Of a stretch of DNA of 64,000 nt, positions 43,547-51,078 are shown piece after piece. The position numbers were made by a program, and so were the translations under genes. The DNA comes from JAOBAU01 sp034667465 (GTDB lineage: Bacteria; Acidobacteriota; Thermoanaerobaculia; Gp7-AA8): the NCBI GenBank assembly GCA_034667465.1, contig JAXDJV010000004.1, positions 62,001-126,000 of the forward strand, read 5' to 3'. A model generated the notes under the pieces. It did not search any database and was not told the origin of the DNA. It was given only the letters and a program-made list of their open reading frames with translations. Positions within the stretch are counted from its first letter, which is position 1. Each line of letters opens with the position of its first letter.

Positions 43547-44749
43547 ATGCCCTTCGCAACCATCGATGAAGCCGCGGAGCTTTACCGCCGCGGCGAATTC
43601 GTCATCATCGTTGATGACGAAGACCGTGAGAATGAGGGAGACCTCTGTCTCGCGGCCGAGAAGATCACGCCCGAAGCGGTCAACTTCATGGCCCGCTTCG
43701 GACGTGGCCTGATCTGTCTCGCGCTCACCGAAGAGCGCTGCCGCGATCTCGATCTGCCGCTGATGGTCGAGAACAACACGTCGAACTACGGCACCGCATT
43801 CACGGTGTCGATCGAAGCGCGCGGCCGCGTCACCACCGGTATCTCGGCGCGCGACCGCTCCGAGACGATCCGAGTTGCGATCGATCCGAAAACGAAACCG
43901 GCCGATCTCCTTCGTCCCGGTCACGTCTTCCCGCTGCGCGCGAAAAAGGGCGGCGTGCTGAAACGCGCCGGCCAGACCGAAGCGTCGGTCGATCTCGCGT
44001 CAATCGCCGGGATGGGACCGGCCGCCGTCATCTGCGAGATCATGAATGAAGACGGGACGATGGCGCGCCTGCCGGACCTGCGCGAGTTCGCGGTCCAGCA
44101 CGGACTGAAGATCATCTCCGTCGCCGACATCATCAAATACCGGATGCAGAACGAGAGGCACGTGCACTGCCTTGCCTCTCCGCGGATGCCGACCGAATAC
44201 GGCGAGTTCCGCGTCTACGCGTACGAAAGCGACATCACCGGCGAGCAGCACGTGGCGCTGGTGATGGGCGAGATCACCGAAGAGGACGAAGTGCTCGTCC
44301 GCGTTCACTCGTCATGTCTGACGGGCGACGTCTTCGGCTCGCTGCGCTGCGATTGCGGCGATCAGCTCGACGCCGCGTTCGCGCTCATCGCGCGCGAAAA
44401 GAAAGGGGTCGTTCTCTACCTGCTGCAGGAGGGGAGAGGGATCGGTCTCTTCAACAAGCTGAAAGCGTATGAGTTGCAGGACGCCGGCGCCGATACCGTC
44501 GACGCCAACACGCGCCTCGGCTTCGCCGCCGACATCCGCGAATACGGAACCGGCTCTCAAATCCTGCGCGACCTCGGCGTCCGCAAGATCCGTCTCCTCA
44601 CCAACAATCCCGCCAAGTACGTCGCGATCGAAGGCTTCGGCCTCGAGATCCTCGAGCGTGTGCCGCTCGAAATCGCGCCGTCAAACGACACCCGCAAATA
44701 CCTCGAAGCCAAAAAGAAAAGACTGGGGCACATTCTCGAACTGGTCTAA
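43547..44749 (+). CDS. ribBA: Bifunctional 3,4-dihydroxy-2-butanone-4-phosphate synthase / GTP cyclohydrolase II
   Basis: This 400-residue enzyme gives both riboflavin precursors. The N-terminal DHBPS domain has VDDEDRENEGDL, NYGTAFTVSIEA and RPGHVFPLRAKKGGVLKRAG. The C-terminal cyclohydrolase has the zinc cysteines in SSCLTGDVFGSLRCDCG, plus QEGRGIGL and LTNNPAKYVAIEGFGL. A GTG at 43544 would add one residue; ATG 43547 is used. No other riboflavin gene is near and no FMN riboswitch is seen upstream. Confidence 0.96.
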   Translation: MPFATIDEAAELYRRGEFVIIVDDEDRENEGDLCLAAEKITPEAVNFMARFGRGLICLALTEERCRDLDLPLMVENNTSNYGTAFTVSIEARGRVTTGISARDRSETIRVAIDPKTKPADLLRPGHVFPLRAKKGGVLKRAGQTEASVDLASIAGMGPAAVICEIMNEDGTMARLPDLREFAVQHGLKIISVADIIKYRMQNERHVHCLASPRMPTEYGEFRVYAYESDITGEQHVALVMGEITEEDEVLVRVHSSCLTGDVFGSLRCDCGDQLDAAFALIAREKKGVVLYLLQEGRGIGLFNKLKAYELQDAGADTVDANTRLGFAADIREYGTGSQILRDLGVRKIRLLTNNPAKYVAIEGFGLEILERVPLEIAPSNDTRKYLEAKKKRLGHILELV

Positions 44750-44754
44750 AAACC

Positions 44755-44818
44755 AGGCATGAGTAACGAGGGATGAGGTATGAGTCTCATGCCTCATTAC
44801 TCATCCCTCATGCCTCGC
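44755..44818. repeat. Dispersed palindrome built of TGAG-type heptamers, copy 2
   Basis: This inverted repeat of about 64 bp lies between ribBA and the next gene. The arms are runs of ATGAGTA, ATGAGGT and ATGAGGG-like heptamers, as in 14277-14346. It ends just before the ribosome-binding site AAGGAA of the gene at 44829. Confidence 0.8.
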
Positions 44819-44828
44819 AAAGGAACGA

Positions 44829-45533
44829 ATGTCCGTACACACCGGTCCGGTCCTCGAAGGCCGCGGAAACACTGACTACGAGCGCTACGTCCGCGTCCCG
44901 GAGCTGCTCGAGCTCCAGAAGCCGAAAGATCAGCTCGTCCATCCCGAAGAAGCGCTGTTTCAGATCACCCATCAGGCCGCGGAGCTCTGGCTCAAGCACA
45001 TCGACTACGAGATCGATCGCGCCGGTGAGCTGATGGATGGCGATCAGCCGGAGCTTGCCGCCGATCTGCTGCATCGGACGCGGCTCATCCTCGATCTGCT
45101 GCGCGAACAGATCGTCATTCTCGAGACGATGGCTCCCGCCGACTATCACGTCATCCGCGTCAGTTCGCTCGGACGCGGCAGCGGGCAGGAGTCGCCCGGC
45201 TTCGCGATTCTGCTGAATGTCGGCAAGCGGTTGTGGCCGCGATTCGAGGCCCTGCTGGCGAAACGCTCGCTGACGGTGCTGGAGATCGAGCGCGAGCCGC
45301 GGACGCATTACGCGATGTTTCGTCTGGTGCAAGGTCTCCTCGACTACGATGCGGCCTTCATGAAATGGCGCTTCACGCACATGCGGCTTGCTTTTCGGAT
45401 CATTGGCGACCGCGTCATGTCGCTCAAAGGGGTTCCGGCAGCGCAGCTGGAAGCGGGTCCGCGAGAGCCGCTCTTCCCGCAGCTGTGGTCAACGATCAGT
45501 GAACTGACGGCCGAGTTTCGTCCGACGTACTGA
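44829..45533 (+). CDS. Tryptophan 2,3-dioxygenase-superfamily heme protein (divergent)
   Basis: This 234-residue all-helical protein has the TDO motifs YERYVRVPELLELQ, QITHQAAELWLKHI, LETMAPADYHVIR and WRFTHMRLAFRIIG, the last holding the expected heme-ligand His. The canonical SGFQSxQF is replaced by GRGSGQESPGF, and the GTGGxSG loop after WRxxH is missing. The protein is also shorter than usual (about 280). It may oxidise another aromatic substrate, as some TDO-fold enzymes of secondary metabolism do. AAGGAA precedes the ATG. Confidence 0.85.
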   Translation: MSVHTGPVLEGRGNTDYERYVRVPELLELQKPKDQLVHPEEALFQITHQAAELWLKHIDYEIDRAGELMDGDQPELAADLLHRTRLILDLLREQIVILETMAPADYHVIRVSSLGRGSGQESPGFAILLNVGKRLWPRFEALLAKRSLTVLEIEREPRTHYAMFRLVQGLLDYDAAFMKWRFTHMRLAFRIIGDRVMSLKGVPAAQLEAGPREPLFPQLWSTISELTAEFRPTY

Positions 45534-45668
45534 GAATCGGTTTTCGAAGTCGGTCCGCAAGTGTCCAACAAAAGGGCGAAGTGCAACGAAAACTGGGCAG
45601 AAAAAGGACCGGAAAATCCGCGGTGATGAACGATCTAAAACTTTCGGTTTCAGCTGTCTCCAACTTGC

Positions 45669-45697
45669 TTGACGGTGAAAAAGTCGATCTGTATATT
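45669..45697 (+). promoter_or_regulatory. Sigma70-type promoter of the TonB operon
   Basis: TTGACG (45669-45674) and TATATT (45692-45697) are separated by exactly 17 bp, with TG just before the -10. It lies in a 251-bp gene-free stretch and implies an untranslated leader of about 80 nt before the ATG at 45785. Confidence 0.72.
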
Positions 45698-45784
45698 CGC
45701 TCACCACTGCTCGGGACGGGCGTTCCACACAGCCTTCAGCTCGCTGCAAGTTCTGCGACCACACGGCCGGGAGTAAGAAAAACA

Positions 45785-46606
45785 ATGAAGAAGAAGTTGT
45801 GCCTTCTCGCGGCACTCATTCTTTCCCTTTCTTCGATGGGGTGCGTCGAAAAGATTCGCGCACGCATCGAGATCAAACAGGGAAACGAGGCGTACGAAAA
45901 AGAAGAATACGCCCAGGCCCTCACGCACTACGTCAAGGCCCGCACGATCGACTCCTCTTTTCCCGACGTCACGCGCCTGATCGGCTACTCGGAGATCGGC
46001 CTTTACGTTCCCGACGACAAGACTCCGAAAAACGAATCGCATGCCGATGCCGCGATCGCGGAGCTGAGCAAGTATCTGAAGCTGCGGCCGGATGACCGCA
46101 TCGCCCGAGACGCGCTGATCAACATGTATCTCAACGCGAACCGGACCTCGCAGGCCATCCAGTACTTCCGCACCTATCTCGACGGGCATCCTGCCGATCT
46201 CGATGCCGTGAAGTCGATCGCCACCCTCTACTCGAAGGCCGGCGACTTCAACGAATCGCTCAACTGGTATCAGAAGATCACGCTGCTCGACTCGAAGAAC
46301 CCCGAGTCGTATTACATCTTCGGCGTCGTCTGCTACGAGAAGGTCGCGAAGAACCCGCCCGCGGAGCTTCCCGCCAAACTCGAGCTGGTCGAGAAGGGGA
46401 AGGCCGCTTTGCAGCACGCCATCGACATGAAGCCCGATTACTTCGAAGCGATGGCCTATCTCAACCTGCTCTATCGCCAGCAGGCAACCATCGAGACAGA
46501 TCCTGTGAAACAGCAGGCACTCGTCGCCCAGGCGGACACGATCCGCAACAAGGCCGTCGAGATCATTCGGCAGAAGAAGGCTGCGAACTCGGCGAAAAAG
46601 AGCTAA
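45785..46606 (+). CDS. TPR-repeat lipoprotein of the TonB cluster
   Basis: This 273-residue protein has a lipoprotein signal (KKKLCLLAALILSLSSMGC). Tetratricopeptide repeats follow from about residue 30 (GNEAYEKEEYAQALTHYVKA, AIAELSKYLKLRPDD, AIQYFRTYLDGHPADL, SLNWYQKITLLDSKNPES). It begins the operon that continues with tonB after 3 bp. A longer frame upstream runs across the predicted promoter and is rejected. It may be a periplasmic scaffold for the TonB system; that role is inferred from position. Confidence 0.88.
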   Translation: MKKKLCLLAALILSLSSMGCVEKIRARIEIKQGNEAYEKEEYAQALTHYVKARTIDSSFPDVTRLIGYSEIGLYVPDDKTPKNESHADAAIAELSKYLKLRPDDRIARDALINMYLNANRTSQAIQYFRTYLDGHPADLDAVKSIATLYSKAGDFNESLNWYQKITLLDSKNPESYYIFGVVCYEKVAKNPPAELPAKLELVEKGKAALQHAIDMKPDYFEAMAYLNLLYRQQATIETDPVKQQALVAQADTIRNKAVEIIRQKKAANSAKKS

Positions 46607-46609
46607 AGA

Positions 46610-47356
46610 ATGTTTGAAACCACGGTCGTAGAGTCGAAGAAACACAAGTTCGGAATTCAGAAGTATCTGACGCTGCCGGTGTCGATTGCGCTGCACGTGA
46701 TCGTCATCGCCGGCGCGATCTTCGGAAGCGTATGGAACGTCTCGTTCCCGACGAACTCTCCCGCTCAGGTGGCGCAGTACATGTCCGCTGCCTCACCGCC
46801 GCCCCCGCCGCCACCGCCACCGCCGCCGCCGAAAGCGGCCACGGTGACGCAGCAGGTGGTCAAGGTCGACATCCCGAAAGACATCCAGAACATGGCGCCG
46901 ACGACCGTACCTGAAAAGGTGCAGCCGGCGGCCACTCAGGCGACGTCGGCCGGTGTCGAAGGCGGCGTCGAGGGTGGCGTCGAAGGTGGTGTCGTCGGTG
47001 GCGTGGTCGGAGGCGTCGTCGGCGGAGTCGTGACCGACACCGCACCGCCGCCGCCGAAAGTCGAAGCGCCGATGCGTGTCGGCGGCGACGTCAAGGCACC
47101 GGTCATCATCAGTCGCGTCGAGCCGACGTATCCCGAAGTTGCCCGCAAGGCGCGTATCTCCGGCATCGTCATCGTCGAGTGCATCATCAACAAGAACGGT
47201 GAGGTCACGAACGTCACCGTCCTGAAGCCGCTCGCTTTCGGCCTCGATCAGGCCGCGGCGGACGCCGTCAGGAAGTGGAAGTTCAAGCCGGGTACCCTCA
47301 ACGGGCAGCCGGTGGACGTCATCTTCAATCTCACCGTCAATTTCAAGCTGAACTAA
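46610..47356 (+). CDS. tonB: TonB family protein
   Basis: This 248-residue protein has a short cytoplasmic N-terminus, one membrane helix (VSIALHVIVIAGAIFGSVW), a run of 12 prolines near residue 64, and a linker with repeated GGVEGGVVGGVV. The C-terminal TonB domain shows RVEPTYPEVARKARISGIV, VIVECIINKNGEVTNVTV and AVRKWKFKPGTLNGQPV. It transmits the proton motive force from ExbB/ExbD to outer-membrane receptors. The poly-Pro and Gly-Val parts should form a stiff or extended span of the periplasm. It is in one operon with exbB, exbD and exbD. Confidence 0.95.
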   Translation: MFETTVVESKKHKFGIQKYLTLPVSIALHVIVIAGAIFGSVWNVSFPTNSPAQVAQYMSAASPPPPPPPPPPPPKAATVTQQVVKVDIPKDIQNMAPTTVPEKVQPAATQATSAGVEGGVEGGVEGGVVGGVVGGVVGGVVTDTAPPPPKVEAPMRVGGDVKAPVIISRVEPTYPEVARKARISGIVIVECIINKNGEVTNVTVLKPLAFGLDQAAADAVRKWKFKPGTLNGQPVDVIFNLTVNFKLN

Positions 47357-47399
47357 AGCAACGCACCGCCGAGACGTCGGCATCGAAGGAGGATTAGTC

Positions 47400-48086
47400 A
47401 TGGATTTGGCAAAAATGTTTCGGGATATGACGGCGATCGGCTGGATCGTCATCAGTGTGATGGGAATCATGTCGATGTATTCGCTGTGGGTGGTCGTCGA
47501 GCGTTACCTCGTCTTCCGCGCGGCGAAGAACCAGTCGCTCAAGCTGCTCGGTGCTCTGTCGAACGTGCTCACCAAGGGCGACTATCAGCAGGCCATCGAC
47601 ATCACCAAGAAGTACAAGGACAGCCACCTCGCCAAGGTCATCGGCGCCGGGCTGCTTGAGTTCGAAGCGGTTCGCCGCGACAAGCGCACCAGCGATCCGG
47701 AGACGGCCGTTGAAGCTGCGCGTCAGGGCATGGACCGTACGGCCATGATCACCATCGCCGAGTTCAAAGAGAACCTCGGCGTCCTCGCCACCATCGGTGC
47801 AACCGCTCCGTTCGTCGGACTCTTCGGCACGGTCGTCGGCATCATCCACGCCTTCACCGGCATGGCCACCAGCGGCGGCGGTATCGCCTCGGTTTCGGCC
47901 GGTATCGCAGAAGCGCTCTTCACCACCGCCGGCGGTCTTCTCGTCGCCATCCCGGCAGTTTGGGCGTACAACTACTTTCAGAATCGTGTCGACCGCTTCA
48001 CGGTCGAAATGTCCAACTCCGGTTCCGAAATGGCAATCTACTTCATGAAGGAAGCCGAGAATGAAAAGGCATCGTCGATGGCATAG
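47400..48086 (+). CDS. exbB: MotA/TolQ/ExbB proton channel
   Basis: This 228-residue membrane protein has three helices and the family core NLGVLATIGATAPFVGLFGTVVGIIHAF and ISAGIAEALFTTAGGL-like sequence (VSAGIAEALFTTAGGLL). GGAGG lies 8 bp upstream of the ATG. It forms the pentameric channel that powers TonB. Its last 26 bp overlap the first exbD gene. Confidence 0.95.
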   Translation: MDLAKMFRDMTAIGWIVISVMGIMSMYSLWVVVERYLVFRAAKNQSLKLLGALSNVLTKGDYQQAIDITKKYKDSHLAKVIGAGLLEFEAVRRDKRTSDPETAVEAARQGMDRTAMITIAEFKENLGVLATIGATAPFVGLFGTVVGIIHAFTGMATSGGGIASVSAGIAEALFTTAGGLLVAIPAVWAYNYFQNRVDRFTVEMSNSGSEMAIYFMKEAENEKASSMA

Positions 48087-48513
48087 TTCAGCGGACAAGC
48101 TGCAGAAGACGACGCTGAACGCGGACATCAATGTCACGCCTCTCGTCGACGTCTGCCTTGTGCTGCTGATCATCTTCATGGTCGTTACGCCCATGCTGCA
48201 GAAGGGCGTGCCGATCAACCTTCCGATCACGGAAGCTCCGGAAAAGACGCCCGACACCGAGAAGCAGCTCCAGATCTCGGTCAAGCAGGACGGCAGCGTT
48301 TTTCTCGGACCGACCGTCGTTCGGAAGGAACAGGTGCAATCCGAGCTCGAACAGATTCACACCCGTACGCCCGATCGCGAGATCGCCGTCAAGGGTGACA
48401 AGCTGGTCAAGTACGGCGACGTCCTCGATGTGCTGAAAGCCTGCCGCGAAGTCGGCTTCAACAACGTGGGTCTCATCGCGCAGCCGAAGCGATCGCCGAA
48501 TGAGGGGGTCTAA
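48061..48513 (+). CDS. exbD: Biopolymer transport protein ExbD/TolR (first copy)
   Basis: This 150-residue protein has the N-terminal motif LNADINVTPLVDVCLVLLII with the functional Asp, one helix, and a periplasmic domain (GDKLVKYGDVLDVLKACREVGFNNVGLI). It starts at ATG 48061, inside the end of exbB, with GGAAG upstream. It couples to ExbB and TonB. A second, different exbD follows after 3 bp. Confidence 0.94.
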   Translation: MKRHRRWHSSADKLQKTTLNADINVTPLVDVCLVLLIIFMVVTPMLQKGVPINLPITEAPEKTPDTEKQLQISVKQDGSVFLGPTVVRKEQVQSELEQIHTRTPDREIAVKGDKLVKYGDVLDVLKACREVGFNNVGLIAQPKRSPNEGV

Positions 48514-48516
48514 CCA

Positions 48517-48948
48517 ATGCAGGTAGGTGGCAGCGGATCAATGCGATCCGACATCAACGTCACGCCGCTCGTCGACGTGGTGCTGGTGCTCCTCATCATC
48601 TTCATGGTCATCACGCCGGTCGTGCAGATGGGCTATCTCGTACGAGTTCCGCCGAAGGCGCCCGCGAACCTTCCTCCGTCCGCGGTCAACGACCAGATCA
48701 TCCTCCGGCTCGCACCCGATAACCGCATCTTCATCAACAAGGACGACGTGCCGCCCGATCAGTTCGCGCAGCGCATCCGCGACATCATGCATGGCAACAC
48801 CAGCAAGATGGTCTTCTTCGCCGGATCGCGCGAAGTCGACTACGAGACCACGATTCACTTCCTCGATATGGCCCGCGCCTCAGGCTGCAAGAACATCGGC
48901 ATCATCGTGGAAGATCCGTCTGCAGCACCGGTCGCCCCGCCGCAATAA
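48517..48948 (+). CDS. exbD: Biopolymer transport protein ExbD/TolR (second copy)
   Basis: This 143-residue protein has SDINVTPLVDVVLVLLIIFM, the helix with the key Asp, and a periplasmic TolR-like domain (VDYETTIHFLDMARASGCKNIGIIVED). It differs enough from the first copy to suggest a heteromeric ExbD pair. It is the last gene of the operon; a strong terminator begins 28 bp after the stop. Confidence 0.94.
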   Translation: MQVGGSGSMRSDINVTPLVDVVLVLLIIFMVITPVVQMGYLVRVPPKAPANLPPSAVNDQIILRLAPDNRIFINKDDVPPDQFAQRIRDIMHGNTSKMVFFAGSREVDYETTIHFLDMARASGCKNIGIIVEDPSAAPVAPPQ

Positions 48949-48976
48949 ACGGCAAATCCGCATCGACGTTTGAACC

Positions 48977-49005
48977 GCGGCGGCTTCGGCCGCCGCTTTC
49001 TTTTT
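48977..49005 (+). terminator. Intrinsic terminator of the TonB operon
   Basis: An 8-bp GC stem (GCGGCGGC/GCCGCCGC) with a TTCG tetraloop is followed by TTTCTTTTT. The next gene's ATG lies 4 nt beyond the T-tract. Confidence 0.93.
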
Positions 49006-49008
49006 CCG

Positions 49009-49854
49009 ATGGACGAACAGCCACTGCCGATTCCGCCTGGTGAGAAAGCGCGAGCGGTCGATCGCTGGCTGGCGCCATTCCTTATCTTCGGACTGCTCTA
49101 CATCGCCGCGAGCGTGGCCATCCTCGGCGGCGCGATGCACTACGGCGTAACCGCGACACAGTGGCTCGCACTCAGCGCCGCCGTCGTTGCGACCGCGCTC
49201 TGCATCGTGATCTTCGATCGCGGCCGGTGGCCGATCGGCTTCTCCGGTCCGCCGCTCGCCGCCGTTCGTGAGCTGCTGTTCGGCGGCCTCGTCGCGGCGA
49301 TGTTGATCGGCTTCGCCGACTTTCTCGTCGCGCTGATGGCGAACCTTCATCACACGCGCGGCAACGGTTTTCCGTGGACGGAGCTGATCGCCGTTTACAT
49401 CCCGGCGGCCATCCACGAAGAGCTGCTGTTCCGCGGCTACGCGTATCAGAAGATGCGCCGCTGGTCGCGCGTCACGGCGATCGTCGTGCTGTCGCTGCTC
49501 TTCGCGGTTGCGCACATGGGGAACCGCGGCGTGACGGTCATCGCCTTCACGAACCTCGTCATCGCCGGCGTGTTGCTCGCACTTGCGTACGAGCTCTACA
49601 CGCGACTCTGGTTTCCGATCGGACTTCACCTCATGTGGAATCTCGTCTCGGGACCGATCATCGGCTATCCGGTGAGCGGCTTCGTCTCGAATCCCACCGT
49701 GCTCATCACTCAGGTCAGCGGACCTCCGGCAATTACCGGCGGCGCGTTCGGTTTGGAGGGGAGCATCGCCGTCACCATCGCCGAATTGCTGGCGATCGGA
49801 TGGCTGTTGTCCCGCATGTATCATTCGCCCGCGAAAAAGCAGGAGATTCCATGA
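49009..49854 (+). CDS. CPBP family intramembrane metalloprotease
   Basis: This 281-residue membrane protein has about eight helices. The CPBP/Abi motifs are HEELLFRGYAYQKM (EExxxR), FAVAHMGNRG and GLHLMWNL, with conserved Glu and His as the active-site residues. Starts upstream of 49009 would place the terminator hairpin inside the gene, so ATG 49009 is chosen, although no ribosome-binding site is visible there. Its stop overlaps the thiolase start (ATGA). Relatives include CaaX-type prenyl proteases and bacteriocin self-immunity proteins. Confidence 0.88.
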   Translation: MDEQPLPIPPGEKARAVDRWLAPFLIFGLLYIAASVAILGGAMHYGVTATQWLALSAAVVATALCIVIFDRGRWPIGFSGPPLAAVRELLFGGLVAAMLIGFADFLVALMANLHHTRGNGFPWTELIAVYIPAAIHEELLFRGYAYQKMRRWSRVTAIVVLSLLFAVAHMGNRGVTVIAFTNLVIAGVLLALAYELYTRLWFPIGLHLMWNLVSGPIIGYPVSGFVSNPTVLITQVSGPPAITGGAFGLEGSIAVTIAELLAIGWLLSRMYHSPAKKQEIP

Positions 49855-51020
49855 AAGAGATCGTGATCGTCGACGGCGCCAGAACGCCGATGGCGGAGTA
49901 CAACGGACAGTTCAGCGACATCAGCGCCATCGACCTCGCGGTCTTTGCGACGAAGGAAGCACTTTCGCGCAGCGGCTTCGCCGGAGAAGAGATCGACCAC
50001 GTCATCGTCGGCAATGCGTTGCAGACATCGGGCGATGCGATCTACGGCGCGCGCCACGTCGGACTGAAAGCCGGTGTTCCGCGCGAAGTTCCTGCGCTCA
50101 CCGTCAATCGTCTCTGCGGCTCCGGCATCCAGTCGGTCATCAACGCCGCGGAACAGATCGAGCTCGGCGAAGCGGTCACGGTGCTGGCCGGCGGAATGGA
50201 GAACATGTCGCAGGCTCCGCATGTCATTCGCGGCGCGCGCAAGGGACTGAAGCTCGGCCAGGGAGCGCTCGAAGATTCGCTGATGGTTGCGCTGTTCGAC
50301 AGTTACGCCGGTCTCTATATGGCGCAGACGTCGGACAACCTCGCGCGGCGCTACGAGATCTCGCGCGAAGCGCAGGACGATTACGCGCTGCGCAGCCAGC
50401 AGCGCGCGACCGCGGCGAAAGAAAAGCTCGCCGAGGAGATGGTGAAGGTGCCGGTCGGCCGGAAAGGGGAGTTGTTCGGGGAAGACGATCACGTGCGACC
50501 CGACACGACGCTCGAAGGACTGGCGAAACTGAAGCCGGCGTTCGCGAAAGACGGCTTCGTCACCGCCGGCAACGCCAGCGGTATCGTCGACGGCGCCGCG
50601 ATGCTTGTCGTGACTTCGGCGGACAAAGCGAAAGAGAAAGGCAAAACGCCGCTCGGCCGCATCGTCTCGTGGGGAGTTTCAGGATGCGATCCCGAGGTGA
50701 TGGGAATCGGTCCGGTGCCGGCGACGAAGATCGCGCTGAAGAAGGCCGGTCTGTCGCTCGGCGACATCGATCTCATCGAAATCAACGAAGCGTTCGCCGG
50801 TCAGATCCTATCCGTCACGAAAGAGCTCGGCATCGATCAGGAAAAGCTGAACGTCAACGGCGGCGCGATCGCGCTCGGTCATCCGCTGGCCGCGTCGGGA
50901 ACGCGTCTGCTGCTGACCGTTCTGTACGAGCTGCGCCGCCGCAAGCAGCGTTACGGCCTCGCATCGGCATGCATCGGAGGAGGGCAGGGAATCGCCATGA
51001 TCGTGGAGAGCACGGCGTAA
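49851..51020 (+). CDS. Acetyl-CoA acetyltransferase (thiolase)
   Basis: This 389-residue thiolase has the catalytic Cys in VNRLCGSGIQSV, then INEAFAGQILSVTKELG, His in GGAIALGHPLAASGTR, and the second Cys in SACIGGGQGIAMI. It condenses or cleaves acetoacetyl-CoA or 3-ketoacyl-CoA. With the hydroxyacyl-CoA dehydrogenase and hydratase at 26195-27860 it would complete a beta-oxidation or butyryl cycle, though the genes are not linked. It is coupled to the CPBP gene by ATGA. Confidence 0.95.
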   Translation: MKEIVIVDGARTPMAEYNGQFSDISAIDLAVFATKEALSRSGFAGEEIDHVIVGNALQTSGDAIYGARHVGLKAGVPREVPALTVNRLCGSGIQSVINAAEQIELGEAVTVLAGGMENMSQAPHVIRGARKGLKLGQGALEDSLMVALFDSYAGLYMAQTSDNLARRYEISREAQDDYALRSQQRATAAKEKLAEEMVKVPVGRKGELFGEDDHVRPDTTLEGLAKLKPAFAKDGFVTAGNASGIVDGAAMLVVTSADKAKEKGKTPLGRIVSWGVSGCDPEVMGIGPVPATKIALKKAGLSLGDIDLIEINEAFAGQILSVTKELGIDQEKLNVNGGAIALGHPLAASGTRLLLTVLYELRRRKQRYGLASACIGGGQGIAMIVESTA

Positions 51021-51078
51021 CACTCTTCGCGTAACATGCGTGAACGTCGTTCCCGCGACCGCTTCGGAGGCCTTGCCA

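Noticed and set aside
43500..43560. Possible FMN riboswitch before ribBA
   Set aside because: Only 3 bp separate the GWxTD stop from the ribBA start, and no conserved RFN-element sequence is present in the preceding gene.
45581..45784. N-terminal extension of the TPR lipoprotein
   Set aside because: It would cover the TTGACG-17-TATATT promoter and put 68 residues before a clear lipoprotein signal peptide.
48970..49008. Upstream start for the CPBP protease gene
   Set aside because: It would translate through the terminator hairpin and T-tract, giving RRFLFP-type residues not expected in the family. ATG 49009 is simpler.
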